DNA of 33,273 nucleotides from Reticulitermes lucifugus. Lineage: Eukaryota; Arthropoda; Insecta; Blattodea; Rhinotermitidae. Where the stretch lies: positions 16,461 through 49,733 of the forward strand of contig JAKCWW010003007.1 of the NCBI GenBank assembly GCA_026260175.1, given 5' to 3'. Below are positions 1-10,950 of this stretch, one piece after another. Made by a program: the position numbers and the translations under genes. Numbering within the stretch: position 1 is the first letter of the stretch; the number at the start of each line of letters is the position of its first letter. The notes beneath the pieces are model-generated. The model had not been told where the DNA came from and searched no databases. It saw nothing but the letters and a program-made list of their open reading frames with translations.

Positions 1-63
1 CATACAAAGGTGCACCTACATCGAACGTAGTTACATACAAAGGTGCACCTACATCGAACGTAG
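1..63. repeat. Minisatellite, two 30-nt units at 33-nt period
   Basis: The 30 nt at 1-30 (beginning catacaaaggtgcacc) recur exactly at 34-63, separated by 'tta'. Because the first copy starts at base 1, the array probably continues to the left of the window. No coding sense is apparent. Confidence 0.9.
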
Positions 64-2290
64 CCTAATCATATTTCAGTCAAGGTTTGAAATCACTTTC
101 TTACTCAGCCAACTAGTGCTCGTAATTTTATGGTAATTAATGTCGCAATCTTTGAGCTGCAGGCATGAAACTCATATCCTTTAAGATACAGTATTTGCAA
201 TACGTGCTATATTCTGTAACACCCAAGGAATTTGCAGGTTTCTCCACATAGTGTATCTTTGTGTTTGGTATGGTTCTTTCAGTACACAGCTACTAAATTC
301 CTAGTCTGCATTGAACACTCGATTTTGTGATGAAGACGTGAGGTTTTTCCTGTAAAGTATAATTATAAAATCCTTATTTAGGCCTGCGACCTGCCAAATC
401 GATCAATGTTTTCCGTGTTTTTCTCAGTCATAGAGCAATGCTAATTTCGCAAGCTAATTCCAGGTTTCACTGCATGATTCTTCTACAGCCCTTCCAATAT
501 TAACATCAATATTCCGCGATAATGTGACCATCCAAATGCTAATATCATATACAGAAACCACTCAACTTCTCAGGTCAGCTGCCTACTCAAAACATTTCAC
601 ATTCCATCACTTTACCTTCTTTACTTCCCAAAACGCTGTGCAGCCTACTTTTACTAGAACGACGTGAGGACACAGCCTGGGGTGCATCGAGCCGTGAAAT
701 ATTATTCGCTTTCACTGAAATGAAAGTATTGCCTCTTGCTGTCCTCCTACTTTCTTCTTTCTCAACTCTCTGGCTGTAAAGGCTTAATAGGCCAACTTGT
801 CCTAAATAATTGTATGTATTTGGGAAGAAATCTTTAAGGAAAGATGTAACTTTTGACAGTCGAGCACTGTTTCGTGAGGTAGTGAGGAGCCTGATTTAAA
901 AAATTGTATTCACTTTGTAACATTACAATGAATAATTCTGAATTTGAATGATCTTATTTACTCAAGATTGAATCTTTCAAAGAAGCCGTAAAATTTAACC
1001 TATAGGTCTAATAGTAAAAAGGAATAATTCAAGGTCTGAATAGTATTAGCCAAGCAAGAGTGGAACTTCTCAGAATACCACAATATTTTTATGTTGGAAT
1101 CATTGAAGTAACCCATAAAGTTAAAGCTTTGTATTAAACAATAAATATTAAGTTACTGAGGATAAAGTTGAACAATCATAGTTGGAACTTTGTGAAGGTC
1201 ACTCTAACATATCTTTTAGACCTCGTAACACCTTCACTCATAATTTCTAATCATTACATTTTCAAATAACTTCAAGGTTGTTTGAAATATTAGTGTTCCT
1301 AACAAATTGGATGAATCAGATTTCCAATTGTCATGGCTCCGAAACATGGTTCGCGTATTTTGCGACAATAAATCCGTAAAATTAGCCACTTATGAAACAT
1401 CTAAATTTAAATACACTTCCAGCATTGTGAAGAAAAGTGTGTTTTATGGGTCTTTTCTGTAACTTATTTTTTGGCTTTTCCAGTTAGCTACTCCACAAAA
1501 GGATCACCTTTGAGAAGGTGTTAATATTTCTGTTTGTCAAGAAATTTCGGATTTTATATAACCCTGAACTTACACTGTCCACAACCCCTTGGCTTTGGAT
1601 ATTATTTTGATCGAAGTGAATTCCGTTCATGAATTCACACCCTATTTTTAAAAATAACTTTTAAAATTATCGTCCCATCTACTCTAGGTCCTCCAGTTAC
1701 ATTTCAGAATCTGTATTACGCATTTATAATTATATTCAATTTGTCGTGACCATCTCCTCTGCCTCGATTTTATCATCGCCCTCATAATCTTCCGTCTTCC
1801 ATGAAGAATAATTTTCTATATCTACCAAAACTTAATTTGACACAAAATTAAGAAAATAGATTTAAAAAAAACTGGCTTCCTGAGTTCACGAATACGTGAT
1901 AATATAGACCGAGTCCAAAAAGTCATTCCTTTTATTTCACATTTATCATTTACATCCTACGTTCGATTGAAGGGCGGGTGTGAATGTGAGCGCAAATTTG
2001 TCTCTGTGCCTCACCACCACAACCGGAAGGATGAATGGAAGTAAAACTTCACGCCAGTTAAACCTTAGTTTTAGATGGCCTTAAGTGGTGGTTAGCTTCA
2101 CGTTCCAACATGTGATAATGCCTTGTCCTCTGTCATCCAGTTCATGACCAGTCAATTGTGTTACTGTATTACCCCAGATCATGAATTCAAATTTGAACTT
2201 CTGAAAGCGAAGTATCTAAGCAATGTTTGTAGTACCATTATAAGGACTTTTGCGCTGGATGTAATCCACTATTGTCCAACATCATGAAAA
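64..2290. other. Non-coding stretch, no gene recognised
   Basis: AT-rich sequence with stop codons in all frames. I see no exon-like open stretch, no RNA gene and no well-preserved repeat. The phrase 'gtggttagcttcacg' near 2087 resembles part of the SINE at 2296-2546 and could be a scrap of a second copy. Confidence 0.5.
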
Positions 2291-2295
2291 TATAT

Positions 2296-2546
2296 GGTGG
2301 AGATACAGCTCTCTCTATTCTTAACCTTGGCATTGGATGTATGTGAGTGGTTAGCTTTACGCCCCGTCTCTTTTTCTGCAGACAAATGAAGAGTAACTCC
2401 TGTGTAGGAAGCTAGTTCCTTCCAAGAATAGGCCTGGACCCTGTGGTGAAGACGGAAATTTCTACCCCTGCTGCGAACCGAATCCCGATCCCCCTATACT
2501 TCAGTTCATAATCTAGTTACTATACCGACCGAGTAATTCCGGCTTC
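2296..2546 (-). mobile_element. Degraded tRNA-derived SINE, family C
   Basis: This is an old copy of the family seen better at 20611-20868 and 21770-22030. Shared marks in order are 'atagctctact..ttaacctcgg' (here gatacagctctctctattcttaacc), 'gagtggttagcttt', and the tRNA-like head read on the minus strand with its 'accgaatcccgatcc' B-box region and 'actataccgacc' A-box region, ending in 'ccggc'. Many substitutions and a changed middle show that it is inactive. Confidence 0.6.
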
Positions 2547-3483
2547 GTTGATTGCATTCTAAAACTCAGAATTCACATTTTAACCTTTTTTTCGGATTTT
2601 CGCTCTCTCTCCGTCGTCACGTAGGACTTCATCAAAGAAAAGAGAGAGAAGGAAATGACTTCCTGAAGGGCACTGCAGATACAAATGTACCTCATCCTCA
2701 GGCCTCCAACGTAACTTACATTTCACTAATTGCACAAGAGAATATTTACATAGATTATGCCAGTGAAACTGCATGTTTGCAGATGAGCATGTCTTTCTGG
2801 CTTTTGACAAGTAATCACTTTGTATTAAGTAACGTTTTAAAATAACTAAAATGGCCTTTATTGTAAATCAGTGGAAGGGAGTTTAAAGTTAGCGCAATAT
2901 GCCATTCTTTCGAAAAACATGCAGCACGGTAGCTCGAACTCGTAACCCCTTACTCCCCGCTCCCCGCCAAGAGTTATGTCTACGTGTGTGACATCACGGT
3001 AAATGTGTTCTTATGTAATTAGAAGTGGCTACCAGATATATTATTTACATGTCTTACGAAATGTGTATTTATTCTTTCTTGTTTGCTCACAGTAAAAGAC
3101 ATTCATACTTTGATTACGGAAAACTTGTCGAGCAATCCACAAACATAATACGTCAATACATAAGCTTTTAACACATCAAAGCAAGCATGAGACCAAATCG
3201 AATTCATTTTAAAGTAAAAAAAGCAAATGAATCAGTTGATGGTAAATTTATGAAAGTCCATCATGTTATATTACATGTATAGAGACGTGTATTTTTGTAC
3301 TAGTGACAGTTTATACGAGTGGATGTGAACGATTACATGAAAGGTCCCATCAATATTCAGCTGAAAGTTTAAGCTAAGCAATTCTCTTACTGCAGAATCG
3401 TGTTGTTAGCATTTAAACGTCAGCCATGCAGTCTCATTGCGGTTGCAACCAATGGCCTTCCCTGGAAGAGTGCTTGAGAAGGA
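2547..3483. other. Non-coding stretch, no gene recognised
   Basis: A 97-codon open stretch on + (2552-2845) and an overlapping one on - have no recognisable motif and no splice context. I treat both as chance. Confidence 0.5.
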
Positions 3484-3511
3484 GTGTGTGTGTGTGTGTG
3501 TGTATATATAT
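3484..3511. repeat. (GT)n/(TA)n microsatellite
   Basis: About ten GT units run straight into a short TATATATA tract. Confidence 0.9.
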
Positions 3512-3796
3512 TTCAACTGTTTAAAAATTACCCGTTTTGTAACCCCTTTAACACCAACCCCATGCCATTCTGCAACCGACAGTCTGACATCAAGCATCCC
3601 CGTTGACTAGCATTAACAAACGTACGTAACTTTCTCGATGCTTTTCTATTTACCAGAAAGCGTTAACTTTGTTCGGAAGGTCCCCAGCCTTTGCCATTTT
3701 TACCTGATAAGAGTAGAATTTAAGACGAATGTGAGTACGGAGCATTTGTAGACTGATACTGAGAGTTAGAAATCGAAGTGCTCAAAGCAAAACTCT

Positions 3797-3891
3797 GTCC
3801 ACCACAAATACAACATGGATTGGACTGGTCTCAAATCCGGGCTGCATCAGCGAGTTTCCGGCGACTAACCTCCTGAACTGTGGCAGAGCCT
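3797..3891 (-). mobile_element. SINE fragment, family A, head part
   Basis: The order 'tctgtccaccacaaat..caacatgga', then 'tctcaaatccgggctgc', 'gcgactaacc' and 'gtggcagagcc' matches the head and adjoining body of the family A SINE at 14769-15055. It is shorter and mutated, and the 3' body is missing. Confidence 0.6.
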
Positions 3892-4411
3892 ACTAACATT
3901 AATCTGCATGTTATATAAACATTCATTTTATTCTCCACAGACAACAGAGAATCTTCCTTCAGCATTTCAGTCTTGTAACACTGCGTAAGGAAAGAATCCG
4001 TCTTAATTGTAAGAAGCATACGGAATTTATAAATAAAGGGTGTGGGTAAAGTGTAGGATTTCTTAACGTGAAATCAGTTGGGGTATAAAGTAATCACTGA
4101 GACTGATATATTTAATTACGTACATTTGCTTTTTTTAAAAGAATTACATAGTACCGTTGTATAAAGAAACAAATCACTGTATATGATTACATGTAGGAGT
4201 AGGTTTTTTCGTGCCTAATCTATAGTTACAGATTAATTAAGGCAGAGTCAATTTACAGACACAAAAATTACATGATGACATTAACTCGCCAACTTCATAT
4301 CCTCAACGCACTTCTCGAACCGAAACTTTCACAATGCAGAGACAATGTCATAATAGCCATGTTACCCTGAAAGAACCAAACACCTGTTTTAAGGTTTGGC
4401 ATTTATCTCTT

Positions 4412-4652
4412 TTGTTTTTGTGGTGAAGAGCCCCGCAGCAGATGCTACGGACGTACTCAGCCTTAAGGCTTTTTGTGCAACCCTATGATGAAGATGAAGA
4501 GAAAGATGATTAGTATTTTTTTTAATTTTTCCAATTAATGGAGCACCGGTGGAATGATGGAATGAAACTGACAGGGAAAATCCGAAGTACTCGAGGAAAA
4601 ACCTGTCCCCGTAACACTTTGTCCACCCCAAATCCCACATGGACGGACCCGG
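4412..4652 (-). mobile_element. SINE, family A, lacking its tRNA head
   Basis: On the minus strand it runs from 'gggtccgtccatgtggg' through 'ggacaaagtg', 'ttttcctcgagtacttcgg' and 'ccattaat' to the tail 'gtccgtagcatctgctgc'. It aligns along its length with copies at 14769-15055 and 16367-16612. The tRNA-like promoter head is absent, so this is a 5'-truncated copy. Confidence 0.8.
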
Positions 4653-4995
4653 GATTTTTTTTAAATAAACACTGTCAGTTTATTTCCTTTGAGAAAACGG
4701 GATACATGTTATGATACATACCTTTTCAACAGAACTAAACAGTGGTCTAAGCTACCAATATGTTATGTTCACCTCGAGACCAGTGCCTCATAATGTTCAG
4801 CGTCGACCATTCACTGTTTCGCCACCGCTCATCAGTCTTACCCCTAATCAGAACTCAAGAGTGCAAATAATAAGATAATCATCCTACACCATGTCACAGA
4901 TCATTTGGGCTCAATGCCACTTTGTCCACAAACATAATCACTTTCTGGCAATTTTGACAGTACAAAGTCACACTATTGCTCCCTAATCTGTCCTC

Positions 4996-5912
4996 CTACT
5001 CACCGACTATGGGGTCGCGACTGGTTAGTATTCCAGTAAGTCTAGCTAGTTCCCATAAGACCTTTTTCTCCCATCCCACTGATAGGTTTTCCATCGTGAT
5101 CTCCTCATGAAGTCGATGTAGTCTTGCATCACTAAGGTCGGATGTTCCTTTGTCGTGTAATGGACCATATGACCTAGCACCCATAATATAGCGTTGTGGC
5201 GTGGCGGCGGCCATATTCGCATCGCCGGAAAGAGCAACCACGTGAACGGCACGTGTCGCGGGTCAATTCTTAGCATGAGCGCAATCCTAAAGCGCGTCCA
5301 AATCCATATGTCTCGCGCGTTCTCACACGACATCACCCTATGAAGGATGGTGTCCGTTTGCCCACATGTCATACACCTCGAGGTCTCCCGCAGACGGTGT
5401 TGTAGAGGCGTGCGTTTGTCGCTATGATGTCATGCACTGCCCGGAACCATGTGATTCTGATCACAGACGTGAGGTGTTTTTGGCTGATGTTTCGCCATAT
5501 CCGGCCCCATTGTTGTGCAGGCTGTTTACATTCAATTCGTGGTGTCCTTTGTAGTATCTCTGGCATGTCGTAAATGATGTGTGTCTTGTATATCCGTGCT
5601 TTTAGCGACCGTCTTGATTCCTCTGCCCTTTTCTGTCCTAGATAGGCGCATCCTTGGAAAAGTTGGCGTAGATATTCTAAAGCCGGTGGCAGTCGGCATC
5701 GATTTGGGAGATTGTCTTTTTGGACGAAACCTCTCCAAGAGTCGATCCATTCCGCTGTGACGGTGCCTTGTTTGCAAAGCTGTGACATGAGCCGTGTTAT
5801 AAATAGTGTTGAGCATTTGGTTTTCACGTGTATGAGACCGAGTCCTCCTCCGTCTCTTCCGCGATGTAAGGTGGATGTTGGCACCTTGAAAATCTCTCCC
5901 TGCCATACATCG
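4996..5912 (-). pseudogene. Non-LTR retrotransposon, C-terminal end of the pol ORF (broken)
   Basis: Reading on the minus strand from about 5912, the translation begins WQGEIFKVPTSTLHRGRDGG and continues with GLGLIHVKTKCSTLF, which is typical of the region after reverse transcriptase in LINE ORF2 proteins. It goes on to ITWFRAVHDIIATNARLYNT. A one-base shift near 5391-5412 then moves the frame, and the next part reads RETSRCMTCGQTDTILHRV with a C-x2-CG-x2-D-x-x-x-H-x4-C zinc-binding-like signature, ending about 5046. Without the frameshift it would be about 300 residues. The reverse transcriptase domain itself is not here, so this is a fragment. The reading open at the upstream end (VVGLSARRPGFDV) comes from a SINE head, not from the LINE. 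The clade is not certain. Confidence 0.75.
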
Positions 5913-5972
5913 AACCCGGGCCTCCGCGCTGAGAGGCCGACGACTAACCGCCTGAGCCATGGCACGGCCTCA
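5905..5972 (-). mobile_element. SINE family A tRNA-like head only, fused to LINE
   Basis: On the minus strand: ggccgtgccatggctcaggc (A-box region), 'ggttagtcg', 'cctctcagcgcgga', 'gcccgggttcgatg' (B box). This is the same head as at 15000-15055. The SINE body is missing and the LINE sequence begins directly after the B box. Confidence 0.75.
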
Positions 5973-6713
5973 TTTATCATTAACTACATATTCCTGTACG
6001 CACAGACATTTAGTAGGCGATATTTGCTACATTTTTCTGTCGTACTTTGCAAGTACCTTTCCTTGCCATGTATTTAAAAATACATCAGCTGCAATGGCTA
6101 TTTGTACAAGTTCACGTGGATAGCTCTCACATTCTTGTGTGACGTCTGTAGGTGCAAAATAATTTTTATGCAGCAGTATCATAATTACAGTTATGTTTAC
6201 AGATGCAGATATTATCTCTATGAAACTCAGTTTAGAAATTTAATATAACGGGTGTTCTAAACGTCGTTTTACCTACTTACTGAAGTACTTAACTGTGATT
6301 ATTTTTCACTTGTGTACACTTTTTATTTTCAACAGTTGACAACACTGTGGTTAAAACTGCTCTGTTTTCGGTCAGATATGCTATTAGTGTTAGTACTCAG
6401 TTTGCATCTTATTTGTATATAAAGTAGTGCTTCTCTGGAATGTGAGTATAGTTTCAGTATAGTGACGTTAGGACACTCTTGTGTATTGTGTTTGACTTCC
6501 TTATTTATTTAGTTTCTTAACTTTTATACCTTGGAATTCATTAGAAATGTTAAAAGGGTAAACAAAGTTCAAGTGTTGCTTCGTTGTCACGTCAGAAGTC
6601 TGCGAACAGTGAGACGACTGAATTTGGCGGAAAGTACGGTGAAAATTGACTACAAGAATTAATTATAAGTCGTCTGTAAAGAGAAAGACATGTAACCGTG
6701 AAGAAGTAGAACG
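5973..6713. other. Non-coding stretch
   Basis: No gene, RNA or repeat that I can name. The reading LLRCHVRSLRTVRRLNLAES near 6575-6645 looks faintly like a helix-turn-helix of a transposase, but it is too short to call. Confidence 0.4.
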
Positions 6714-7234
6714 CAAGCTGCAGATTAAACCAACCAAATGCACCTTCACTATCAATGTTTAATAGTAATTACAACTCCACAACTAGCGAAAAACACAGAG
6801 AACACAACAGCACATCATAAACAAGAAACTACAAACGATGCAAAACCATGAAAAAATACATACAACAAGCCAATTGTGATACCCAAGTAGACGATTTTAA
6901 CTTTTAAACATTGACGAGCCTTCAAAGTCTTACATACAGTGTGTTTTTATATGACGCAATCTACTTTAAATAAGTGTTTTTAGCAAGTGTTTTTATAAAG
7001 TGAACATAAACTACATAAATATCGAACTATAAATAGTGTGGTGACACAGTGAACTTATGGGTGTGAATTAAATGTAGTTTGACCCCCCTGATGATGGTCT
7101 AGGCAGACCGAAACATATTTAGGGGAAAGTTGTAATTATTATTAAAAATTGATAGTGAAGGTGCATCTGGTTGGTTTAATAGACAGTGGAGTTTAAAATG
7201 CACGGTGAAGGTCATGTAAAATTTACAACCTGCA
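6714..7234 (+). mobile_element. Non-autonomous Penelope-like foldback element, about 500 bp
   Basis: Inverted arms lie at 6724-6775 and 7127-7180. The left arm starts attaaaccaaccaaatgcac and the right arm is its reverse complement with few changes. Between them are about 350 bp of AT-rich filler with no ORF, then a hammerhead motif (7084-7125). The context 'ttgacccccctga' just before the ribozyme also precedes the ribozyme of the Penelope copy at 17302-17344, so this looks like an internally deleted relative. To the right of the arm a reversed CCGTGCATT motif lies at 7197-7205. A weak target duplication is possible: caagctgca at 6714-6722 and caacctgca at 7226-7234. Confidence 0.65.
7084..7125 (+). 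ncRNA. Hammerhead ribozyme motif (PLE type)
   Basis: Stem I is cccc/gggg (7084-7087 with 7122-7125). The core CTGATGA is at 7088-7094. Stem II is ggtct/agacc (7096-7100 with 7105-7109) with loop aggc. GAAA is at 7110-7113, a very short stem III region follows, and the cleavage triplet end is T-A at 7120-7121. The A-U pair of stem III can form, but the next pair would be C against U, so stem III is weaker than in the copies at 24404 and 17302. Confidence 0.75.
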
Positions 7235-7538
7235 TAGTTCGATTGAAGCAGTCGTCATGTTTAAGACTCTACATTCCACCAACTACGTTTGTATTCACAA
7301 AACAAAACTGTCCAGCGCATCTCTAGTATTCATACTTTCCGTCTATATCATATGGTTCTGTCAGTTATAATATATGAAACTCTTAACGAACGCGGTTCAC
7401 CGATAGCTTAATTTAGGGCATATTGTAACAAACAAACTCAACTTTACGTTACTTGTACCGTACATTTTTAATTAATATATGTTATGCAGACAAATGTACA
7501 CAGTATTATGTTATTTAACACAATTTTTATTAAATGTT

Positions 7539-7581
7539 NCCCAACATGTTTCTAGCCTATATAAGGCTCATCTTCAGGGGC
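7539..7581 (-). ncRNA. Hammerhead ribozyme motif, left arm
   Basis: On the minus strand: CTGAAGA (reverse of 7571-7577), stem II agcc/ggct with an AU-rich loop, GAAA (reverse of 7547-7550), then C-AT-G-T-T and stem I gccc/gggc. The base N at 7539 falls in stem I; the partner arm shows that it should be g. Confidence 0.6.
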
Positions 7582-7621
7582 TCTTTTGTTGAAATTACAA
7601 CAGCTATATTATTTGTTATAT

Positions 7622-7653
7622 ATAGATTAGTTGGAGGCCTCCAACTAATCTAT
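7622..7653. repeat. Perfect 32-nt palindrome
   Basis: Each half is 16 nt (atagattagttggagg and its exact complement), with the centre between 7637 and 7638 and no spacer. It lies between the arms of the foldback but off the centre of the whole element. Confidence 0.9.
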
Positions 7654-7759
7654 GGTGAAAGCAGCATGACTGTTACAGATACCAATAACCAAATACATCT
7701 AACGGCTTTTTAAGAATTTTATATACCAATAATATAGCTGTTGTAATTTCAACAAAAGA

Positions 7760-7802
7760 GCCCCTGAAGAGGAGCCTTATATAGGCTAGAAACATGTTGG
7801 GC
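7760..7802 (+). ncRNA. Hammerhead ribozyme motif, right arm
   Basis: Stem I is gccc/gggc (7760-7763 with 7799-7802). CTGAAGA is at 7764-7770, stem II agcc/ggct has the loop ttatata, GAAA is at 7789-7792, stem III is A-C-[at]-G-T, and the H17 position is T (7798). The closing pair of stem II next to the core is a mismatch, so activity is uncertain. Confidence 0.65.
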
Positions 7803-7880
7803 AACATTTAATAAAAATTGTGTTAAATAACATAATACTGTGTACATTTGTCTGCATAACATATATATAAACAAACTCAA

Positions 7881-8854
7881 GTTTGCTATAAAAATATTGA
7901 GTCTCACCTGAGCAATTTGACTGAAGCAACAGAGCTTTCTGATTCATATTCGAAAGATATTTGCTTTGACTCTTGTCCAGGACACCTGCTAACCCGAGAC
8001 GTTTTCTGGTTTACTCTGCCCTGCAGCCATATCCCGCGATATTAACGCAAATAAGGCCACGGCTGATTCTCTATGTTTTTCATTTCCCTTTTCATTAATC
8101 ATTCTAGAATTCGATGCTTTATAGACTGAACTACAAATATCGTCCTTAAATAATACGGAGTAAATAAGTAAGTAAATAAATAAATAGACGTCAAGACACA
8201 GGGTATGTGAAGGTCATGTAAGCATTGGCAATTCCACAGAATGTAAACTTCTTGAGTGGCAGAAACTGATCTCTCTGTGCAGTGCCTGAGCGGCAATCAC
8301 CTGTCCACTCTGAATAAGGAACCTTGAGTATGACTTAGTGTGTGTCGCGCAGTGTGCCAGCCAACTTCAGCCAGTTAGGAGCAACACATTTTTGCCTTTG
8401 TGCGGTAAATCCGATCCCAGTGAATTCGGTTAAATTTGGTAAGTATAATTTTTATATTTTTGTACAAACTCTACAACGTTCGATACTTAATTCAGGAAGC
8501 ATATATCTCGCACGTGTGGGGAAATAAATGCCTACAAATATTTTCAGTAGGAAAATCTGATAAAGAAGAGACTACGTTAAAGAAATAGACGTATATACAA
8601 GAATTATACAAAATTGAGCTTAAATAAATAGCGTGGGAGGATATATATTAGAATAATTTGTCTCAGAATAAGGACCCGGAACAAACTGTTATTAGAACAA
8701 GATAATGGACTTTAATGCTGGGAATTCCTCGACTAGCTAAGCAAGTATTAGCCTCTCAAGAATGCCTGTACTCTGTGGAATTAGAGAGGTATGGTTTACA
8801 CTAAACCGGTACAACGGAATTTGTTTTTCCTGTACTTACAAAATTAATTTTTAG
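7881..8854. other. Non-coding stretch
   Basis: No gene recognised. A short GTAA/ATAA tract (8161-8188) is the only simple repeat. The open stretch 8099-8296 (-) is translation of low-complexity sequence. Confidence 0.45.
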
Positions 8855-9345
8855 GGGCCTTCGCCAGTTTGCGAAAAGCGACTATTAGCTTTGTCATGTC
8901 TGTCTGTCCGTCCGTCCGCATGGAACAACTCGGCTCCCACTGGATAGATTTTCATGAAACTTGATATTTGAATGTTTTTCGAAAGTCTGTCGAGAAAATT
9001 CAAGTTTCTTTAAAATGTGACAGTAATAACGGGTACTTTACTTTATGACCTATGGAAATTTATAATATCTCGCTGAATTATTCTTAGAATGAAAAATGTT
9101 TCAGAAGAAATTTTTAGAGAAAAACAAAAAAACATTTTACATTCAATAACTTTTTTCCGAAAATCATGCCGAGTATGAGATAATGTGGAAAAATATGGTA
9201 GAGGCAGACATACCACAGATTACAATATATACGGCGCATGCGCTTTGAATGCTGGATAACTAAGGCTAAATATACACACGCAGAATATGTAACACTTAGT
9301 GCTTTTTCACGATAACAATGGTTACGTGAACGCGATTCAGTTTTA
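8855..9345 (+). repeat. Dispersed repeat, about 490 bp, copy 1
   Basis: It begins ggggccttcgccagtttgcg, contains a short (CTGT)(CCGT) tract, then 'ggctcccactggat', 'ttcatgaaacttga', 'gtcgagaaaattcaagtttc', 'gagataatgtgga', 'gccggcgcatgc'-like sequence and 'acaatggttac', and ends near 'acgcgattcag'. The same landmarks recur in the same order, reverse-complemented, at 25236-25757. A third partial copy of the right end lies at 26360-26455 (+). It has no ORF and no terminal repeats that I can define, so its class is unknown. Confidence 0.75.
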
Positions 9346-10028
9346 CGTTATAAGTATGTTGGCTGTCTTTTGAAACTTAAACATTTTATATGTGATCCGT
9401 TTGATGACTATTGAGAATACATTCCTAAGGATATTGTTGACGGTTTAAGGATAATCTTTGTATCTAAGAAACAGCAAGTAACATGAGGCTGGAGAAAATA
9501 ATGAAAATTTTCATAGTTGTCCTAAATCAGATATTGTTAAGGAGACTGAGATAGTCTGAATATGTAATGCACATGAACAGATGAGAAGTACTTACAAAAT
9601 TTTCGTTGAAAGCATAAAGAAGAAGAAGTCACTTGAAATGTAGATAAAATTATACTATTAAACTGGATATAAAGATAGGGTTTGACGTTGTGGTTTTGAT
9701 ACATTGCTTCAGAGTATAATCCAGTGTAAGGTTCTTGTGAACACGGTAATAAAAATTCGGATTCCGTAAAAAGAAGCGCGGTGATCATATCCAGCTGAAG
9801 AAATGGTGCCCTCTTAAGAAGGGGTCTTCTCAAAAAGACTAATTATGTTCAGTCCTTTACAAGAATAAATTGTTTACGGAATATTTTAAAAGTAGCTCTT
9901 ACTTCTGAAAAACACTCCGAAACTCCATTACAAAATTCAATCAGTTTAAGGTGTTTAGGAAAACAATCCTTGCTTTCTGAAAACCAGAAAAACGAATTCC
10001 GTTGAATAATTGTTTATTTAATTACATG
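9346..10028. other. Non-coding stretch
   Basis: AT-rich, no gene or named repeat seen. The minus-strand open stretch 9537-9833 has no recognisable motif. Confidence 0.45.
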
Positions 10029-10051
10029 TTTATTTATTTATTTATTTATTT
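10029..10051. repeat. (TTTA)n microsatellite
   Basis: Nearly six uninterrupted TTTA units. Confidence 0.9.
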
Positions 10052-10950
10052 GTAGTTCAGTTTACCGTATTACCTCAGACTATTTAGCGGTAAATATTAA
10101 AGCGGTTTAGGAATTACAATTTGCAAGTATTTGGAAGGAAGTGACCATAGAGTACTTGAAGTGCAGTTGCGGTACTTGCCTAGAGGGAACAGAGAAAACC
10201 GGTAAAAATGTCAGTCAGTATAGGCGGTGTCATGGCGGAGATGAGTACCGGGTACTTCACGTACACAAATAGGAGCCAATGCAACAAGATCCAATATGTT
10301 CGACGGCATAACTGTTACATTATTTAACATTGCGGTAAGCGAGTTACACCGTTACCACTATTGTACAAATAGCTAGCTCTGTTAATTACTATAGCACATT
10401 CGCATCCAACTTGGGCCATTATAACCTTCTACTGAGGCCGCTGTGGTGCTGTGCTAACTTCTCGTGTAACTTTATTTGCCTAAAACATACTTCGTTGAAG
10501 GCCTACGTATATCTCTCCAAAACGTACTCGATTCAAGCTACTCGGTATTTGGCTAAGGGAAAACTGGGTCTGAGGGTTTGATTCCCATCATACGATATGG
10601 GCTTTTGTATTTTTTCCGCTGTCATTTCTACTTCTGACATTCATAATTGAGATGGTGTCATCGATTTTTTCACAACAGCTGCATGGATATGACTTTTTTC
10701 CATTTCTGGTTTACTTAACTACACCATTAGTAGCTCAGAATACATAGTGCCGAATTGCAGGGTGATGAGGTAATATCGAATAGGAGAGGATATTGAAGAA
10801 AGCAGTCCTGGAAGCTGCGGAATTTACCTTCAATGACGCTATTTGGGCCCTGTCGATATTTGAGCCGTGCACCTCCAGAATACAAGAGAGAAAGCCATCT
10901 TTCAGCCATCTTCCTCAGAAATAACTGCTGCATAGTATACTGCATGAATC
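10052..10950. other. Non-coding stretch with a possible SINE scrap
   Basis: No gene seen. 'gagggtttgattcccatc' near 10573-10590 looks like a tRNA B box and may be what is left of a SINE head. Nothing around it confirms that. Confidence 0.35.

Larger units (their letters stand above)
7430..7880. mobile_element. Foldback PLE terminal-repeat element with two divergent ribozymes
   Basis: The inverted arms are nearly identical over about 140 bp: 7475-7620 and 7722-7866. They enclose a hammerhead on each side, pointing outward. The element is flanked by an exact 12-nt direct repeat, aaacaaactcaa, at 7430-7441 and 7869-7880, taken as the target duplication. Between the left duplication and the left arm there are 33 unpaired nt (7442-7474) containing ccgtacatt at 7458. 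The middle holds a 32-nt perfect palindrome. There is no ORF. Confidence 0.8.

Noticed and set aside
2552-2845. Small gene of 97 codons on +
   Set aside because: No motif, no splice context, overlaps an equally open frame on the other strand, and lies in repeat-rich sequence.
5366-6077. Plus-strand ORFs opposite the LINE
   Set aside because: Shadow frames of the minus-strand LINE and SINE head.
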